Of a DNA stretch of 64,000 nt, positions 25,045 through 34,621 are shown one piece after another. The DNA lies in contig NZ_JAFBCK010000001.1 of NCBI RefSeq assembly GCF_016907695.1, positions 3,155,001 through 3,219,000 on the forward strand. The letters are read 5' to 3'. Positions within the stretch are counted from its first letter, which is position 1. Each line of letters begins with the position of its first letter. Under the pieces are notes generated by a model. That model was not told the origin of the DNA, did no database searches, and worked only from the letters and a program-made list of their open reading frames with translations. Source of the DNA: Actinokineospora baliensis (GTDB lineage: Bacteria; Actinomycetota; Actinomycetes; Mycobacteriales; Pseudonocardiaceae). A program made the translations under genes and the position numbers.

Positions 25045-26181
25045 GTGCCCCCAGGTGGCGGACGGCCCCGTGCCGCCGTTCCCCTCGCCATCGCCGCGTT
25101 GACCACCGTGGTCGGCGCCGCGCTCGGCACCACCCCGGCCGCCGCGGCCGCCGACCCCGAGCCGGACCGCCTGGCCCCGCGTCGGTCCACTCAGGAGGCT
25201 CCGGTGGAGCTGCCCGGCGCGGTGGCCCGCTTCTGGGCCGCCTACGCCGGACGCGGTGACGTCCGCAAGAGCGCCGCGATCGTCGACGCCCTGCTGCGCT
25301 CCGAAGGTTCCTCGGCCGACCCGGTCCGCCGCGCGGTGCGGGTGCTGGTCGCGCACGCCACCGGCGACCAGCGGCGCGCTTGGTGTGAGCGGCTGCTGCT
25401 GCTCGGCGCGCAGGTCCCGCCCCGGCACGCCGTGTTCGTCGCCGCCGCGCTCACCGCCTCCGACCGGGCGTTCGGCCTGGTCAAGCCCGCACCGGTGTCG
25501 ACGGCACCCGCCGCCTACGCCGACAACGTGCCCGCCAGGATGGCCGACGGCGACACCGCCACCTTCTACTGGTCCGACGGCGCGCCCCGGCCGGGTGCCC
25601 AGTTCGTCCTCGACCTCGGCCGGGTCCGCCCGGTCGAGGAGGTCGCGGTCGCCATGGGCACCTCGGCGCGGCCGAAGGACTTCCTGCGCTCCGGGGTGCT
25701 GGAGGGCTCGGTCGACGGCGTCGACTGGGTCACCGTCCGGCAGTTGCCCGGTCGGGCCACCGTGACCGCCACCCTCGGGCCGGACCCGCGTGATGTTCGT
25801 TACCTGCGGCTGCGCGCGACGGCGGGTCAGCGGCACTGGCTGGCGGTGCGCGAGGTGTCGGTGCTGCCCGGCCCCACCGACGTCACCACCGACGGCGACC
25901 CCGGCACCGGCTACCGGGTCACCGGCGAGCCGCTGGTGGTCAACCTGGGCACCGCCCAGGCCGTCGACCGGGTCGTCGTGCTCGCCGACACCGGCACCCG
26001 GCCGGGCGCCCCGATCCAGGTCCGCGACCCCAGCGGCACCTGGCGCACCGTCGGCCGGATCGCGGGCCAGTACACCGACGTGGCCGCGCACGGGCTGGTC
26101 GGCGAGCAGGTGCGCGTGCGGTTCGGCCCCGACTCGACGGGGACCTCGGTTCGTGAGATCGTGGTCCGACCCGCGAGGTGA
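25045..26181 (+). CDS. secreted protein with F5/8 type C (discoidin) domain
   Basis: 378 residues. Signal peptide AIAALTTVVGAALGTTPAAAA, then a helical region of about 90 residues (AVARFWAAYAGRGDVRKSAA onward). A discoidin-like carbohydrate-binding module starts near ARMADGDTATFYWSDGAPRPG, with QFVLDLGRVRPVEEVAVAMG. A final beta domain follows (GEPLVVNLGTAQAVDRVVVL). No catalytic domain is present. The layout resembles the C-terminal half of actinobacterial beta-N-acetylglucosaminidases (GH84-type), so it may be a stand-alone binding protein or a remnant. GTG 25045. Confidence 0.68.
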   Translation: MPPGGGRPRAAVPLAIAALTTVVGAALGTTPAAAAADPEPDRLAPRRSTQEAPVELPGAVARFWAAYAGRGDVRKSAAIVDALLRSEGSSADPVRRAVRVLVAHATGDQRRAWCERLLLLGAQVPPRHAVFVAAALTASDRAFGLVKPAPVSTAPAAYADNVPARMADGDTATFYWSDGAPRPGAQFVLDLGRVRPVEEVAVAMGTSARPKDFLRSGVLEGSVDGVDWVTVRQLPGRATVTATLGPDPRDVRYLRLRATAGQRHWLAVREVSVLPGPTDVTTDGDPGTGYRVTGEPLVVNLGTAQAVDRVVVLADTGTRPGAPIQVRDPSGTWRTVGRIAGQYTDVAAHGLVGEQVRVRFGPDSTGTSVREIVVRPAR

Positions 26182-26274
26182 ACGCTCGTTAATCGGCGCC
26201 GTCGAGCTTTCCCCGCCGCGGTGTCCGCGCGAACCGGAAATCTTCGCAAGACCGGCACCGGACGGCGCAAAACC

Positions 26275-26280
26275 TAGAAT
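26275..26280 (+). promoter_or_regulatory. candidate -10 for pyc
   Basis: TAGAAT at 26275-26280 is a good -10 hexamer; no clear -35 is seen. It would give a leader of about 105 bases. Within that leader, cgtgggaca occurs twice (near 26308 and 26329), a direct repeat of unknown role. Confidence 0.4.
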
Positions 26281-26390
26281 GCTGATCGATCAGGATGGCG
26301 CCCGTCACGTGGGACAACGCTCCCGACGCGTGGGACATCCACGATATTCTCCGGCGACCGACTTCTCCAGGTAGCAGGAGGTAACCGGGC

Positions 26391-29300
26391 ATGTTCCGCA
26401 AGGTGCTCGTCGCCAACCGAGGCGAGATCGCCATCCGGGCGTTCCGAGCCGGGTATGAACTCGGCGCTGGGACTGTCGCGGTCTTCCCCTACGAGGACCG
26501 CAATTCCCCGCACCGGATGAAAGCCGATGAGGCCTACGAGATCGGCGAGCCCGGTCACCCCGTGCGCGCCTACTTGTCGGTCGAGGAGATCATCAAGGCC
26601 GCCAAGAAGGCCGGGGCCGACGCGATCTACCCCGGGTACGGCTTCCTGTCGGAGAACCCGGAGCTGGCCGGGGCGTGCGCGGAGGCGGGCATCACCTTCG
26701 TCGGCCCCAACGCCGACATCCTCGAGCTGACCGGCAACAAGGCCCGGGCCATCGCGGCGGCCAGGGAGGCAGGCCTGCCGGTGCTGCGCTCCACGGCGCC
26801 CTCCACCGACGTCGAGGCGCTGCTGGCCGCGGCGGAGGAGATCGGCTTCCCGATCTTCGTCAAGGCCGTCGCGGGCGGCGGCGGCCGCGGCATGCGCCGG
26901 GTCGAGGAGGCCAAGGCGCTGCGCGAGTCGCTGGAGGCGGCGATGCGCGAGGCCGAGTCCGCTTTCGGCGACGCCACGGTGTTCCTCGAGCAGGCCGTGC
27001 TCGACCCGCGCCACATCGAGGTGCAGATCCTCGCCGACGGCGCGGGCAACGTGATCCACCTCTACGAGCGCGACTGCTCGCTGCAGCGCCGCCACCAGAA
27101 GGTGATCGAGATCGCGCCCGCGCCCAACCTCGACCCCGAGCTGCGCGACCGGATCTGCGCCGACGCCGTGGCCTTCGCCAGGCACATCGGCTACCAGAAC
27201 GCGGGCACCGTCGAGTTCCTGCTCGACACCCGCGGCAACCACGTCTTCATCGAGATGAACCCGCGCATCCAGGTCGAGCACACGGTCACCGAGGAGGTCA
27301 CCGACGTCGACCTGGTGCAGTCGCAGCTGCGCATCGCCTCCGGCGAGACCCTGGCCGACCTCGGCCTCGGCCAGGACGACATCTACCTGCGCGGCGCCGC
27401 GCTGCAGTGCCGGATCACCACCGAGGACCCGGCCAAGGGGTTCCGCCCGGACACCGGCATGATCAGCGCCTACCGCTCCCCGGGCGGCAGCGGCATCCGC
27501 CTCGACGGCGGCACCGCGGCGGGCGCCGAGGTCAGCGCGCACTTCGACTCGATGCTGGTCAAGCTCACCTGCCGCGGCCGCGACTTCGCCGCCGCGGTGC
27601 GCAGGGCCAAGCGCGCGGTCGCCGAGTTCCGCATCCGCGGCGTGGCCTCCAACATCCCGTTCCTGCAGGCCGTGCTCGACGACCCGGACTTCGTCGCCGG
27701 GCGCGCCACCACCGCCTTCATCGAGCAGCGCCCGCACCTGCTCACCGCCCGCAGCTCCGCCGACCGCGGCACCCGGCTGCTGACCTACCTCGCCGACGTC
27801 ACGGTCAACAAGCCGCACGGGCCCCGCCCCAAGGTGATCGATCCGCGGGAGAAGCTGCCCGAGGTCGACCTCGCCGCCGAGCCTGCCGCGGGCACCAAGC
27901 AGAAGCTGGTCGAGCTCGGCCCGGAGGGCTTCGCCCGCTGGATGCGCGAGAACAAGCGGGTCGGGGTCACCGACACCACCTTCCGCGACGCGCACCAGTC
28001 GCTGCTGGCCACCCGGGTCCGCACCAAGGACCTGCTGGCGGTCGCCCCGCACGTGGCGCGCAGCACCCCGGAGCTGTTCTCGGTGGAGTGCTGGGGCGGC
28101 GCGACCTACGACGTGGCGCTGCGCTTCCTCGCCGAGGACCCGTGGGAGCGGCTGGCCGCCCTGCGCGAGGCGGTACCCAACATCTGCCTGCAGATGCTGC
28201 TGCGCGGGCGCAACACCGTGGGCTACACCCCGTACCCCACCGAGGTGACCGACGCGTTCGTCCGCGAGGCCACCGACACCGGCATCGACATCTTCCGCAT
28301 CTTCGACGCCCTCAACGACGTCGAGCAGATGCGCCCGGCCATCGAGGCGGTCCGGGAGACCGGGACCGCGATCGCCGAGGTCGCCCTCTGCTACACCGCC
28401 GACCTGTCGAACCCGGCCGAGCAGCTCTACACCCTGGACTACTACCTCAAGCTGGCCGAGCAGATCGTCGGCGCGGGCGCGCACGTGCTGGCCGTCAAGG
28501 ACATGGCGGGCCTGCTGCGCCCGCCTGCCGCGGCCAGGCTGATCACCGCGCTGCGCAAGGAGTTCGACCTCCCGGTGCACCTGCACACCCACGACACCGC
28601 TGGCGGGCAGCTGGCGACCTACCTGGCCGCCATCCAGTCCGGTGTGGACGCCGTGGACGGTGCCGTCGCGTCCATGTCGGGCACCACCTCGCAGCCCTCG
28701 CTCTCGGCGATCGTGGCCGCCACCGACCACAGCGACCGGGAGACCGGGCTGTCGCTGCAGGCGGTGTCGGACCTGGAGCCGTACTGGGAGACCGTGCGCC
28801 GGGTGTACGCGCCGTTCGAGGCGGGCCTGCCCGCGCCGACCGGCCGCGTCTACCTGCACGAGATCCCCGGTGGCCAGCTGTCGAACCTGCGCACCCAGGC
28901 CGTCGCGCTGGGCCTGGGCGACCGGTTCGAGGACATCGAGACCATGTACGCCGCCGCGGACCGGATGCTGGGCCGCCTGGTGAAGGTCACCCCGTCGTCC
29001 AAGGTGGTCGGCGACCTCGCGCTGCACCTGGTCGGGGCGGGCGTCGACCCGAAGGACTTCGAGGCCGACCCCGGCCGCTTCGACATCCCCGACTCGGTCA
29101 TCGGCTTCCTGCACGGCGAGCTGGGCGACCCGGCGGGCGGCTGGCCGGAACCGTTCCGCAGCAAGGCGCTCAAGGGCCGCCCGGCCCCCAAGGGCATCGC
29201 CGAGCTCACCGAGGCCGACCGCGCCGGGCTGGCCGAGGACCGCCGCGGCACCCTCAACCGGCTGCTGTTCCCCGGCCCGACCAAGGAGTTCCTGGCCCAC

Positions 29301-29765
29301 CGCGACCAGTACGGCGACACCAGCGTGCTGGCCAGCAAGGACTTCTTCTACGGGCTGGAGCAGGGCAAGGAGTACGCGGTGCACCTCGACCGCGGCGTCA
29401 CCCTGCTGCTGGAGCTCGAGGCGGTCGCCGAGGCCGACGAGCGCGGCATGCGCACCGTGCTGGCCACCCTCAACGGGCAGCTGCGGCCGATCCAGGTCCG
29501 CGACCGCTCGGTGGCCTCCGACCTGCCCGCCGCCGAGAAGGCCGACCGGTCCAACGCCAACCACGTCGCCGCCCCGTTCGCGGGCGTGGTCACCCTCGCG
29601 GTGGCCGAGGGCGACGCGGTCGAGGCGGGCGCCACCGTCGCCACCATCGAGGCGATGAAGATGGAGGCGGCGATCACCGCCCCCAAGGCGGGCACCGTCG
29701 GCCGCCTCGCGATCGGCTCGGTGCAGCAGGTCGAGGGCGGCGACCTGCTGGTCGTGCTCGCCTAG
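26391..29765 (+). CDS. pyc: pyruvate carboxylase
   Basis: This biotin enzyme makes oxaloacetate from pyruvate and bicarbonate to refill the TCA cycle. 1124 residues, close to the M. tuberculosis enzyme. Domains in order: biotin carboxylase (KVLVANRGEIAIRAFRAG, ATP loop VKAVAGGGGRGMRRV, FIEMNPRIQVEHTVTEEV); carboxyltransferase (GVTDTTFRDAHQSLLATR, metal site DLPVHLHTHDTAGGQLATYL); C-terminal biotin carrier with lysine in AMKMEAAI. ATG 26391 has caggaggt upstream. A terminator follows immediately. Its place before rsmD and coaD is the mycobacterial order, here interrupted by a regulator and HelR. Confidence 0.97.
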   Translation: MFRKVLVANRGEIAIRAFRAGYELGAGTVAVFPYEDRNSPHRMKADEAYEIGEPGHPVRAYLSVEEIIKAAKKAGADAIYPGYGFLSENPELAGACAEAGITFVGPNADILELTGNKARAIAAAREAGLPVLRSTAPSTDVEALLAAAEEIGFPIFVKAVAGGGGRGMRRVEEAKALRESLEAAMREAESAFGDATVFLEQAVLDPRHIEVQILADGAGNVIHLYERDCSLQRRHQKVIEIAPAPNLDPELRDRICADAVAFARHIGYQNAGTVEFLLDTRGNHVFIEMNPRIQVEHTVTEEVTDVDLVQSQLRIASGETLADLGLGQDDIYLRGAALQCRITTEDPAKGFRPDTGMISAYRSPGGSGIRLDGGTAAGAEVSAHFDSMLVKLTCRGRDFAAAVRRAKRAVAEFRIRGVASNIPFLQAVLDDPDFVAGRATTAFIEQRPHLLTARSSADRGTRLLTYLADVTVNKPHGPRPKVIDPREKLPEVDLAAEPAAGTKQKLVELGPEGFARWMRENKRVGVTDTTFRDAHQSLLATRVRTKDLLAVAPHVARSTPELFSVECWGGATYDVALRFLAEDPWERLAALREAVPNICLQMLLRGRNTVGYTPYPTEVTDAFVREATDTGIDIFRIFDALNDVEQMRPAIEAVRETGTAIAEVALCYTADLSNPAEQLYTLDYYLKLAEQIVGAGAHVLAVKDMAGLLRPPAAARLITALRKEFDLPVHLHTHDTAGGQLATYLAAIQSGVDAVDGAVASMSGTTSQPSLSAIVAATDHSDRETGLSLQAVSDLEPYWETVRRVYAPFEAGLPAPTGRVYLHEIPGGQLSNLRTQAVALGLGDRFEDIETMYAAADRMLGRLVKVTPSSKVVGDLALHLVGAGVDPKDFEADPGRFDIPDSVIGFLHGELGDPAGGWPEPFRSKALKGRPAPKGIAELTEADRAGLAEDRRGTLNRLLFPGPTKEFLAHRDQYGDTSVLASKDFFYGLEQGKEYAVHLDRGVTLLLELEAVAEADERGMRTVLATLNGQLRPIQVRDRSVASDLPAAEKADRSNANHVAAPFAGVVTLAVAEGDAVEAGATVATIEAMKMEAAITAPKAGTVGRLAIGSVQQVEGGDLLVVLA

Positions 29766-29787
29766 CGGGAAACTGCCGGTTCGCACC

Positions 29788-29820
29788 CCACCGCCCCCGC
29801 GATGACCGCGGGGGCGGTGG
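29788..29820 (+). terminator. pyc terminator
   Basis: A perfect 14-bp stem (29788-29801 with 29807-29820, loop atgac) lies 22 bases after the pyc stop. Confidence 0.8.
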
Positions 29821-30069
29821 CGTGCGCGGTGTCCGGAAAACTACGTACACGCGGGGTGATGTACCTCCCAGTGCTCGGCGTCGCCGCAGGACAGCGCCGG
29901 TGCCAGGGGGGTCGGGCGGTCGGGGTGGTGGAGTGGATCTCGGGTGCGGAGTAGACATCCCGGTGTCGGGTGCGGTGGTGCGGGTCGCCCGCTCCCAGCC
30001 CGTTGACGGCACATGGGGGTGGGCTGCGGCGTCGGGCGGCCCGCCTGGTGATCGGCTTAGGGTGGCTTG
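29821..30069. other. intergenic region upstream of the LuxR-type regulator
   Basis: No gene seen. ctacgtacacgcggggtgatgtac near 29843 contains tacgta and two gtac half-sites. TTGACG at about 30003 could be a -35, but no matching -10 stands out. Confidence 0.4.
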
Positions 30070-32367
30070 GTGGCCACTGGGGACGAGCTGACCGCGGCGC
30101 GGCGCGTTCCGGTCTCGACATTCGTCGGCCGGGACCGCGACCTGCGCGCGCTCGCCGAGCGCGTGCGCGGCACCAGGGTGCTCACCGTGCACGGCCCGGG
30201 TGGGGTCGGCAAGACCGCGCTGGTGCAGCGGATGGTCCTCGGGTATCCGGTGCCGGTCCACTTCGCCGACCTGACCCAGGTCTCGGACCCGCGGCTGCTG
30301 GCGACCGTGCTCGCCGACTCGATCGGGGTGCGCGACCACTCGGCCCGCCCGCCGCTGACCGCGCTGCTGGAGCACTTCGGCGCGCACGCGGCCCTGCTGG
30401 TGCTGGACAACTGCGAGCACCTCGCCGCCGACGTGGCCGACCTGGCCGCGGCGCTGCTTGCCGGTGCGCCCGCGCTGCGGGTGGTGGCCACCAGCCGGAT
30501 CGCACCGCTGCACGTTCCGGGGGAGCGGCTCTACCGGGTGGAACCGCTGGCCCTGCCCGCGGTCGGCGCGAGCCTGGCCGAGGTGCTGGCGACCGACTCG
30601 GTGCGGCTGCTGGTCGACCGGGCGTGCGAGGCGACCCCGGACTTCGCCGTCACCGAGTCGAACCTGGCTGACGTGGTGCACCTGGTGCGGCGGCTCGACG
30701 GACTGCCGTTGGCGATAGCGCTGGCCGCTGCCCGGCTGCGCACGTTGACGGTCACCCAGCTGACACTGCGCTTGGAGCGCGCGTTCTCGGTCCTGGCTTC
30801 CCGGCGGCGCGACCTCGCCCCGCAGCACCGCGCGCTCACCGGCGTGCTCGACTGGACCCACCAGCTCTGCGACGAGGCCGAGCGGCTCGCCTGGGACCGG
30901 CTGTCGGTGTTCGAGGCGGGCTTCGACCTCGACGCCGCCGAGGCGGTCTGCGCCGACGGCACCGCGATCACCCGGGACCGGGTGCTCGACCTGGTCGACG
31001 GCCTGATCCAGAAGTCCGTCCTCGACGTGTGCGGCGACGGCGGGGTCGCCAGGTACCGGATGCTGGAGACCACCCGCCAGTACGCCGCCGACCGCCTCGC
31101 CGAACGCGGCGAGACCGCGGCCGTGCGCGACCGCCACCTGCGGTATTACCACGACTTCGCCACCACAGCGGCCCGCGAGTGGTTCGCGCCGGGGGAGCAG
31201 GAGTTGAGCTGGGTCACCCGCGCGGTCGCCGAGTTCGCCAACCTGCGCGCCGCGATGCAGTACGCGAGCGACACCGGCGGCGAGACCGCGGTGGTCGGCC
31301 TCGGGATCGCGGCAGGACTGGCTGGCCTGCGCGTGTGGTTCTTCCGGGGCACCATCCGCGAGGGCTACCACTGGCTCAACCAACTCCTGGCCGCCCAACC
31401 ACCGTCCTCACCGCTGCCGCCCCGCGTCGAAGCCGCCGTCAACGCCTGCTGGATCGCCGTCTGCATGGGGGACAAGGCCCGCGCCGACGCCGCGCTCACC
31501 CGCTGCCAAGCCCTCGCCCCACGCGACCCGGCCACCGCCTTCGCCGAAGGCACCCACCGGCTCGTGATCGCCGGGGACGCCGCGGCCATCCACCAGCTCG
31601 CCCGCGCCCGCGCCGAACTCGCCGCCGCGGGCCGCACGGGCGCCGCCCACATGGCGGGCCTGTTCTGGGGCATGGCGGCCGCTTTCCTCGGTTCCGCCGC
31701 CGAAGCCCGCGCCGCCAGCACCGAGATCCACACCGAAGCCCTCACCCACACCGCGGCCTGGGCCACCACCTGGACCCGCTGGGTGCAAGCGCTGACCGAA
31801 CTCCGACACGGCTCACCCACCCGCGCGGTCACCCTGTTCCGGCAGTCCCTGGCCGAACAGCGCTCCTGGGACGAGCGCTGGGGCGCGGTGTGGAGCGTGC
31901 ACGGCATCGCCTGGTCGCTGGCCGCGTCCGGTCAGCACGCACTGGCCACCCGAGTGCTCGGGGTCAGCCACACCCTCCGGGCGGCCACCGGCGTCCGGAT
32001 CATCGGCATGATCCCCTTCGGCGAAGTCCACGCCGAAGTGGAACGCCTCTGCCTGCGCGCCTTGGGCTCCACCCAGTACCGAACCGCGTTCGAAGCAGGC
32101 GCCGCGATGACCCCGGCAGCGGGCCAGTCCCTCGCCCTCGGCGAATCGTCCGGTGTGGACGACCCCTGGCTGGAGGTGACCGCCCGCGAACGGGAGGTGG
32201 CCGAACTCGCGGCGCAGGGCCTGAGCAACCGAGAGGTAGCCGACCTCCTGAGCATCGGCGTCCGCACAGTGGAAACCCACGTCCGCCGCCTGCTACCCAA
32301 ACTCGGCCTGCGCCGCCGCGCCCAACTCGCCAGCTGGGTAGCCGACCACCGATTACCCGGCGCCTAG
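30070..32367 (+). CDS. LuxR-family regulator with N-terminal NB-ARC-like ATPase
   Basis: 765 residues. An ATPase module at the start has FVGRDRDLRALAERV and Walker A VHGPGGVGKTALVQRMV, then LLVLDNCEHLAADVADL (Walker B) and RLYRVEPLALP. A long helical repeat region with many Ala and Trp follows, ending in a LuxR helix-turn-helix (TAREREVAELAAQGLSNREV and VETHVRRLLPKLGLRRRAQL). Such proteins act as ATP-gated transcription factors. There is no bound pathway here, so its target is unknown. Start GTG 30070, with TTG 30067 as alternative. It is convergent with helR, ten bases apart. Confidence 0.82.
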   Translation: MATGDELTAARRVPVSTFVGRDRDLRALAERVRGTRVLTVHGPGGVGKTALVQRMVLGYPVPVHFADLTQVSDPRLLATVLADSIGVRDHSARPPLTALLEHFGAHAALLVLDNCEHLAADVADLAAALLAGAPALRVVATSRIAPLHVPGERLYRVEPLALPAVGASLAEVLATDSVRLLVDRACEATPDFAVTESNLADVVHLVRRLDGLPLAIALAAARLRTLTVTQLTLRLERAFSVLASRRRDLAPQHRALTGVLDWTHQLCDEAERLAWDRLSVFEAGFDLDAAEAVCADGTAITRDRVLDLVDGLIQKSVLDVCGDGGVARYRMLETTRQYAADRLAERGETAAVRDRHLRYYHDFATTAAREWFAPGEQELSWVTRAVAEFANLRAAMQYASDTGGETAVVGLGIAAGLAGLRVWFFRGTIREGYHWLNQLLAAQPPSSPLPPRVEAAVNACWIAVCMGDKARADAALTRCQALAPRDPATAFAEGTHRLVIAGDAAAIHQLARARAELAAAGRTGAAHMAGLFWGMAAAFLGSAAEARAASTEIHTEALTHTAAWATTWTRWVQALTELRHGSPTRAVTLFRQSLAEQRSWDERWGAVWSVHGIAWSLAASGQHALATRVLGVSHTLRAATGVRIIGMIPFGEVHAEVERLCLRALGSTQYRTAFEAGAAMTPAAGQSLALGESSGVDDPWLEVTAREREVAELAAQGLSNREVADLLSIGVRTVETHVRRLLPKLGLRRRAQLASWVADHRLPGA

Positions 32368-32377
32368 GCCGGGAAGG

Positions 32378-34468
32378 TCAGCCTGGCCATGAGGGGTTGG
32401 AGGTCACCACGGTCAGGCGTTGGGTGGCTCGGGTCAGGGCCACGTAGAGGGTGCGGGGGCCGGTGGAGGACTCGCGGACCAGTTCGTCCGGTTCGACCAG
32501 GACCACCGCGTCGTACTCCAGGCCCTTGGACTCCAGGCCGTCGACCACCCGCAGGCGGGGTTCGCCCGCCGCCTCCGCGCTCGCGCGGAAGGACTCCACT
32601 CGGCTGGTCGCGGTGATGACGCCGACTGTTCCGTCCACTGTGGACAACAGGGTGCCCGCTTCCTCGAACGCCGCGTCCACCAGGTCCTGGGTCACCCTGA
32701 TCACCGGGTCGACCCCGGTCGAGCGCACCGCGTGCGGCAGCTGGTCCGGGGTGGCCACGTCCCTGACCACCTTGCCTGCCAGGTCGAAGATCTCGGCCGA
32801 GTTCCGGTAGTTGGTGCGCAGCCCGAACCGGCGCCGCTGGGTGCGGGGGCCGCCGAACGCGGCGTCCATCGCCTGGCGGGCCTCGGCCGGGTCCGGCCAC
32901 GAGCTCTGCACCGGGTCGCCGACCACGGTCCAGCTCGCATACTTGCCGCGCCGACCGACCATGCGCCACTGCATGGGGGACAGGTCCTGCGCCTCGTCGA
33001 TGACGATGTGGGAGTACTCGTCGTAGTCCTGGCGGCGGCCGCTGGCGACCGAGACCGGGGCGAACGGGTCGACCTCGGCGCGGCGGCGGCGCTTGGGCGG
33101 TTTGCCGAGCATGACCCGCAGTTCGTCGAGCAGCGCGATGTCGGCGACCGACCAACCGGTGCCCGCGGCCCACGAGTCGGCGACCAGGTCGACCTCCGCG
33201 CGGGTCAGCACCCGGCCCGCCGCGCGGGCCAACTGCCTGCGGTCGGCCAGCGTGCGCAGCACGTCGGCGGGGGTGACCAACTGCCACCACACCACCACGA
33301 ACCGGTGGAAGTCGATGCGCTCGCCCAGTTCGGCGATCAGGTCGGCGCGCTTGACCGGGAAGTCCTCGTAGGAGTCCGCCTTGCGCCACAGCGCTTCCAG
33401 CAACGCCTCCGCCGCGTCTACCCGCGACTGGTTGGGCAGCCGACGCCCGTTGTGCACCGCGGCGCGGACCGTGGCCAGCTCGCGCGCCTCCAGCTTCAGC
33501 ACCTCGCCGCGGTAGACGATCCGCAGCTCGGTGGGGGCGTCGTGCGGCGCCTCGCGGATCGCGCGCTTGAGCACGCGGCGCATCCGCAGCGAACCCTTGA
33601 CCGCCGCGACCGGCGCCGGGTCCACCTTGGTCGCGGCGGCGCCGTCGAGCAGATCCGAAAGGGACCGCAGTTCCACGTTGTCCTCGCCCATCGAGGGCAG
33701 GACCCGGGAGATGTAGGAGGTGAACGCGGGGGAGGGGCCGACGACCAGGACACCGGTGCCGCCCATGCGCCGCCGGTCGCGGTAGAGCAGGTACGCCACC
33801 CGGTGCAGCGCGACGGCCGTCTTGCCGGTGCCCGGCCCGCCGGTGATCTCGGTGACGCCGCGCCACGGCGCGCGGATCGCCTCGTCCTGCTCCTTCTGGA
33901 TCGTGGCCACGATGTCGCGCATGTTCTCGCCGCGCGCCCTGGTCAGGCTCGCCATCAGCGCGCCCTCGCCGACCACCGGCATCGACTCCTGCCTGCTCTC
34001 CGGCATCAGCAGGTCGTCGTCGATGTCGACCACGGACTGTCCGGTCGAGCGGATCACCCGCCGCCGGATCACCTCCATCGGCATCTCCGCCGTCGCCTGG
34101 TAGAACGGCGCCGCCGCGGGGGCGCGCCAGTCGGTCACCAGGTTCTCGAAGTCCCCGTCGCGCACCCCGAGCCGGCCCACGTACTGGGTCTCGCCGTCGG
34201 TGCTGTCCAACCTGCCGAACACCAGGCCCTCGTGCTCGGCGTCGAGCGTGCGCAGGATCTGCGTGGCGTGGCGGACCATCACGTCCCGCTCGAACAGCAT
34301 CGCGGCCTGCTCGAACACGGCCTCGTTGCGCGCACCGTGGGCGAGTTCGTCGCCCCGGACGCGCATGGCCTCCGCTTCGTCGCGCATCTCGGCGACACGG
34401 GCGTAGACGATGTCGACGTGCTTCTGCTCGACCGCGATCTCGGCCTCTCTCACAGAGGTTTCCGACAC
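32378..34468 (-). CDS. helR: RNA polymerase recycling motor ATPase HelR (HelD-like, UvrD superfamily)
   Basis: 696 residues. A long N-terminal coiled coil (EAEIAVEQKHVDIVYARVAE) precedes a UvrD-type motor: Walker A ITGGPGTGKTAVALHRVAYL, motif II HIVIDEAQDLSPMQWRM, DPVQSSWPDPAEARQ, FGLRTNYRNSAEI, and C-terminal LESKGLEYDAVVLVEPDEL and LYVALTRATQRLTV. HelD/HelR proteins strip stalled RNA polymerase from DNA. In actinomycetes HelR also displaces rifamycins. Rifamycin-inducible helR genes carry a 19-bp rifampicin-associated element; I see none in the 34469-34621 gap, so this copy may be constitutive. GTG 34468 with gggag upstream. Confidence 0.9.
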   Translation of the reverse strand: MSETSVREAEIAVEQKHVDIVYARVAEMRDEAEAMRVRGDELAHGARNEAVFEQAAMLFERDVMVRHATQILRTLDAEHEGLVFGRLDSTDGETQYVGRLGVRDGDFENLVTDWRAPAAAPFYQATAEMPMEVIRRRVIRSTGQSVVDIDDDLLMPESRQESMPVVGEGALMASLTRARGENMRDIVATIQKEQDEAIRAPWRGVTEITGGPGTGKTAVALHRVAYLLYRDRRRMGGTGVLVVGPSPAFTSYISRVLPSMGEDNVELRSLSDLLDGAAATKVDPAPVAAVKGSLRMRRVLKRAIREAPHDAPTELRIVYRGEVLKLEARELATVRAAVHNGRRLPNQSRVDAAEALLEALWRKADSYEDFPVKRADLIAELGERIDFHRFVVVWWQLVTPADVLRTLADRRQLARAAGRVLTRAEVDLVADSWAAGTGWSVADIALLDELRVMLGKPPKRRRRAEVDPFAPVSVASGRRQDYDEYSHIVIDEAQDLSPMQWRMVGRRGKYASWTVVGDPVQSSWPDPAEARQAMDAAFGGPRTQRRRFGLRTNYRNSAEIFDLAGKVVRDVATPDQLPHAVRSTGVDPVIRVTQDLVDAAFEEAGTLLSTVDGTVGVITATSRVESFRASAEAAGEPRLRVVDGLESKGLEYDAVVLVEPDELVRESSTGPRTLYVALTRATQRLTVVTSNPSWPG

Positions 34469-34621
34469 GCAGCGCTCCCGGGGTGTTCTTCGGACGGAAG
34501 AGTGAGATTACGCGTTCGCGCCTGCACGTGAATCGGTCGCCGGGTGGATGTGCTCCGCCTCACCCACCCACCGTCCCCCCTGCCCGCCTACCCCCCGCTC
34601 GCACCCGGCACCATTGGACCG

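Noticed and set aside
26274..29786. 1170-codon minus-strand frame opposite pyc
   Set aside because: It is the antisense of a GC-rich gene with codon-position bias. Its translation is His/Arg/Gly/Val-rich with no domain, while the plus strand encodes a complete pyruvate carboxylase.
34469..34621. Rifampicin-associated element upstream of helR
   Set aside because: No 19-bp GC-rich inverted repeat of that type was found by eye; a motif scan would be decisive.
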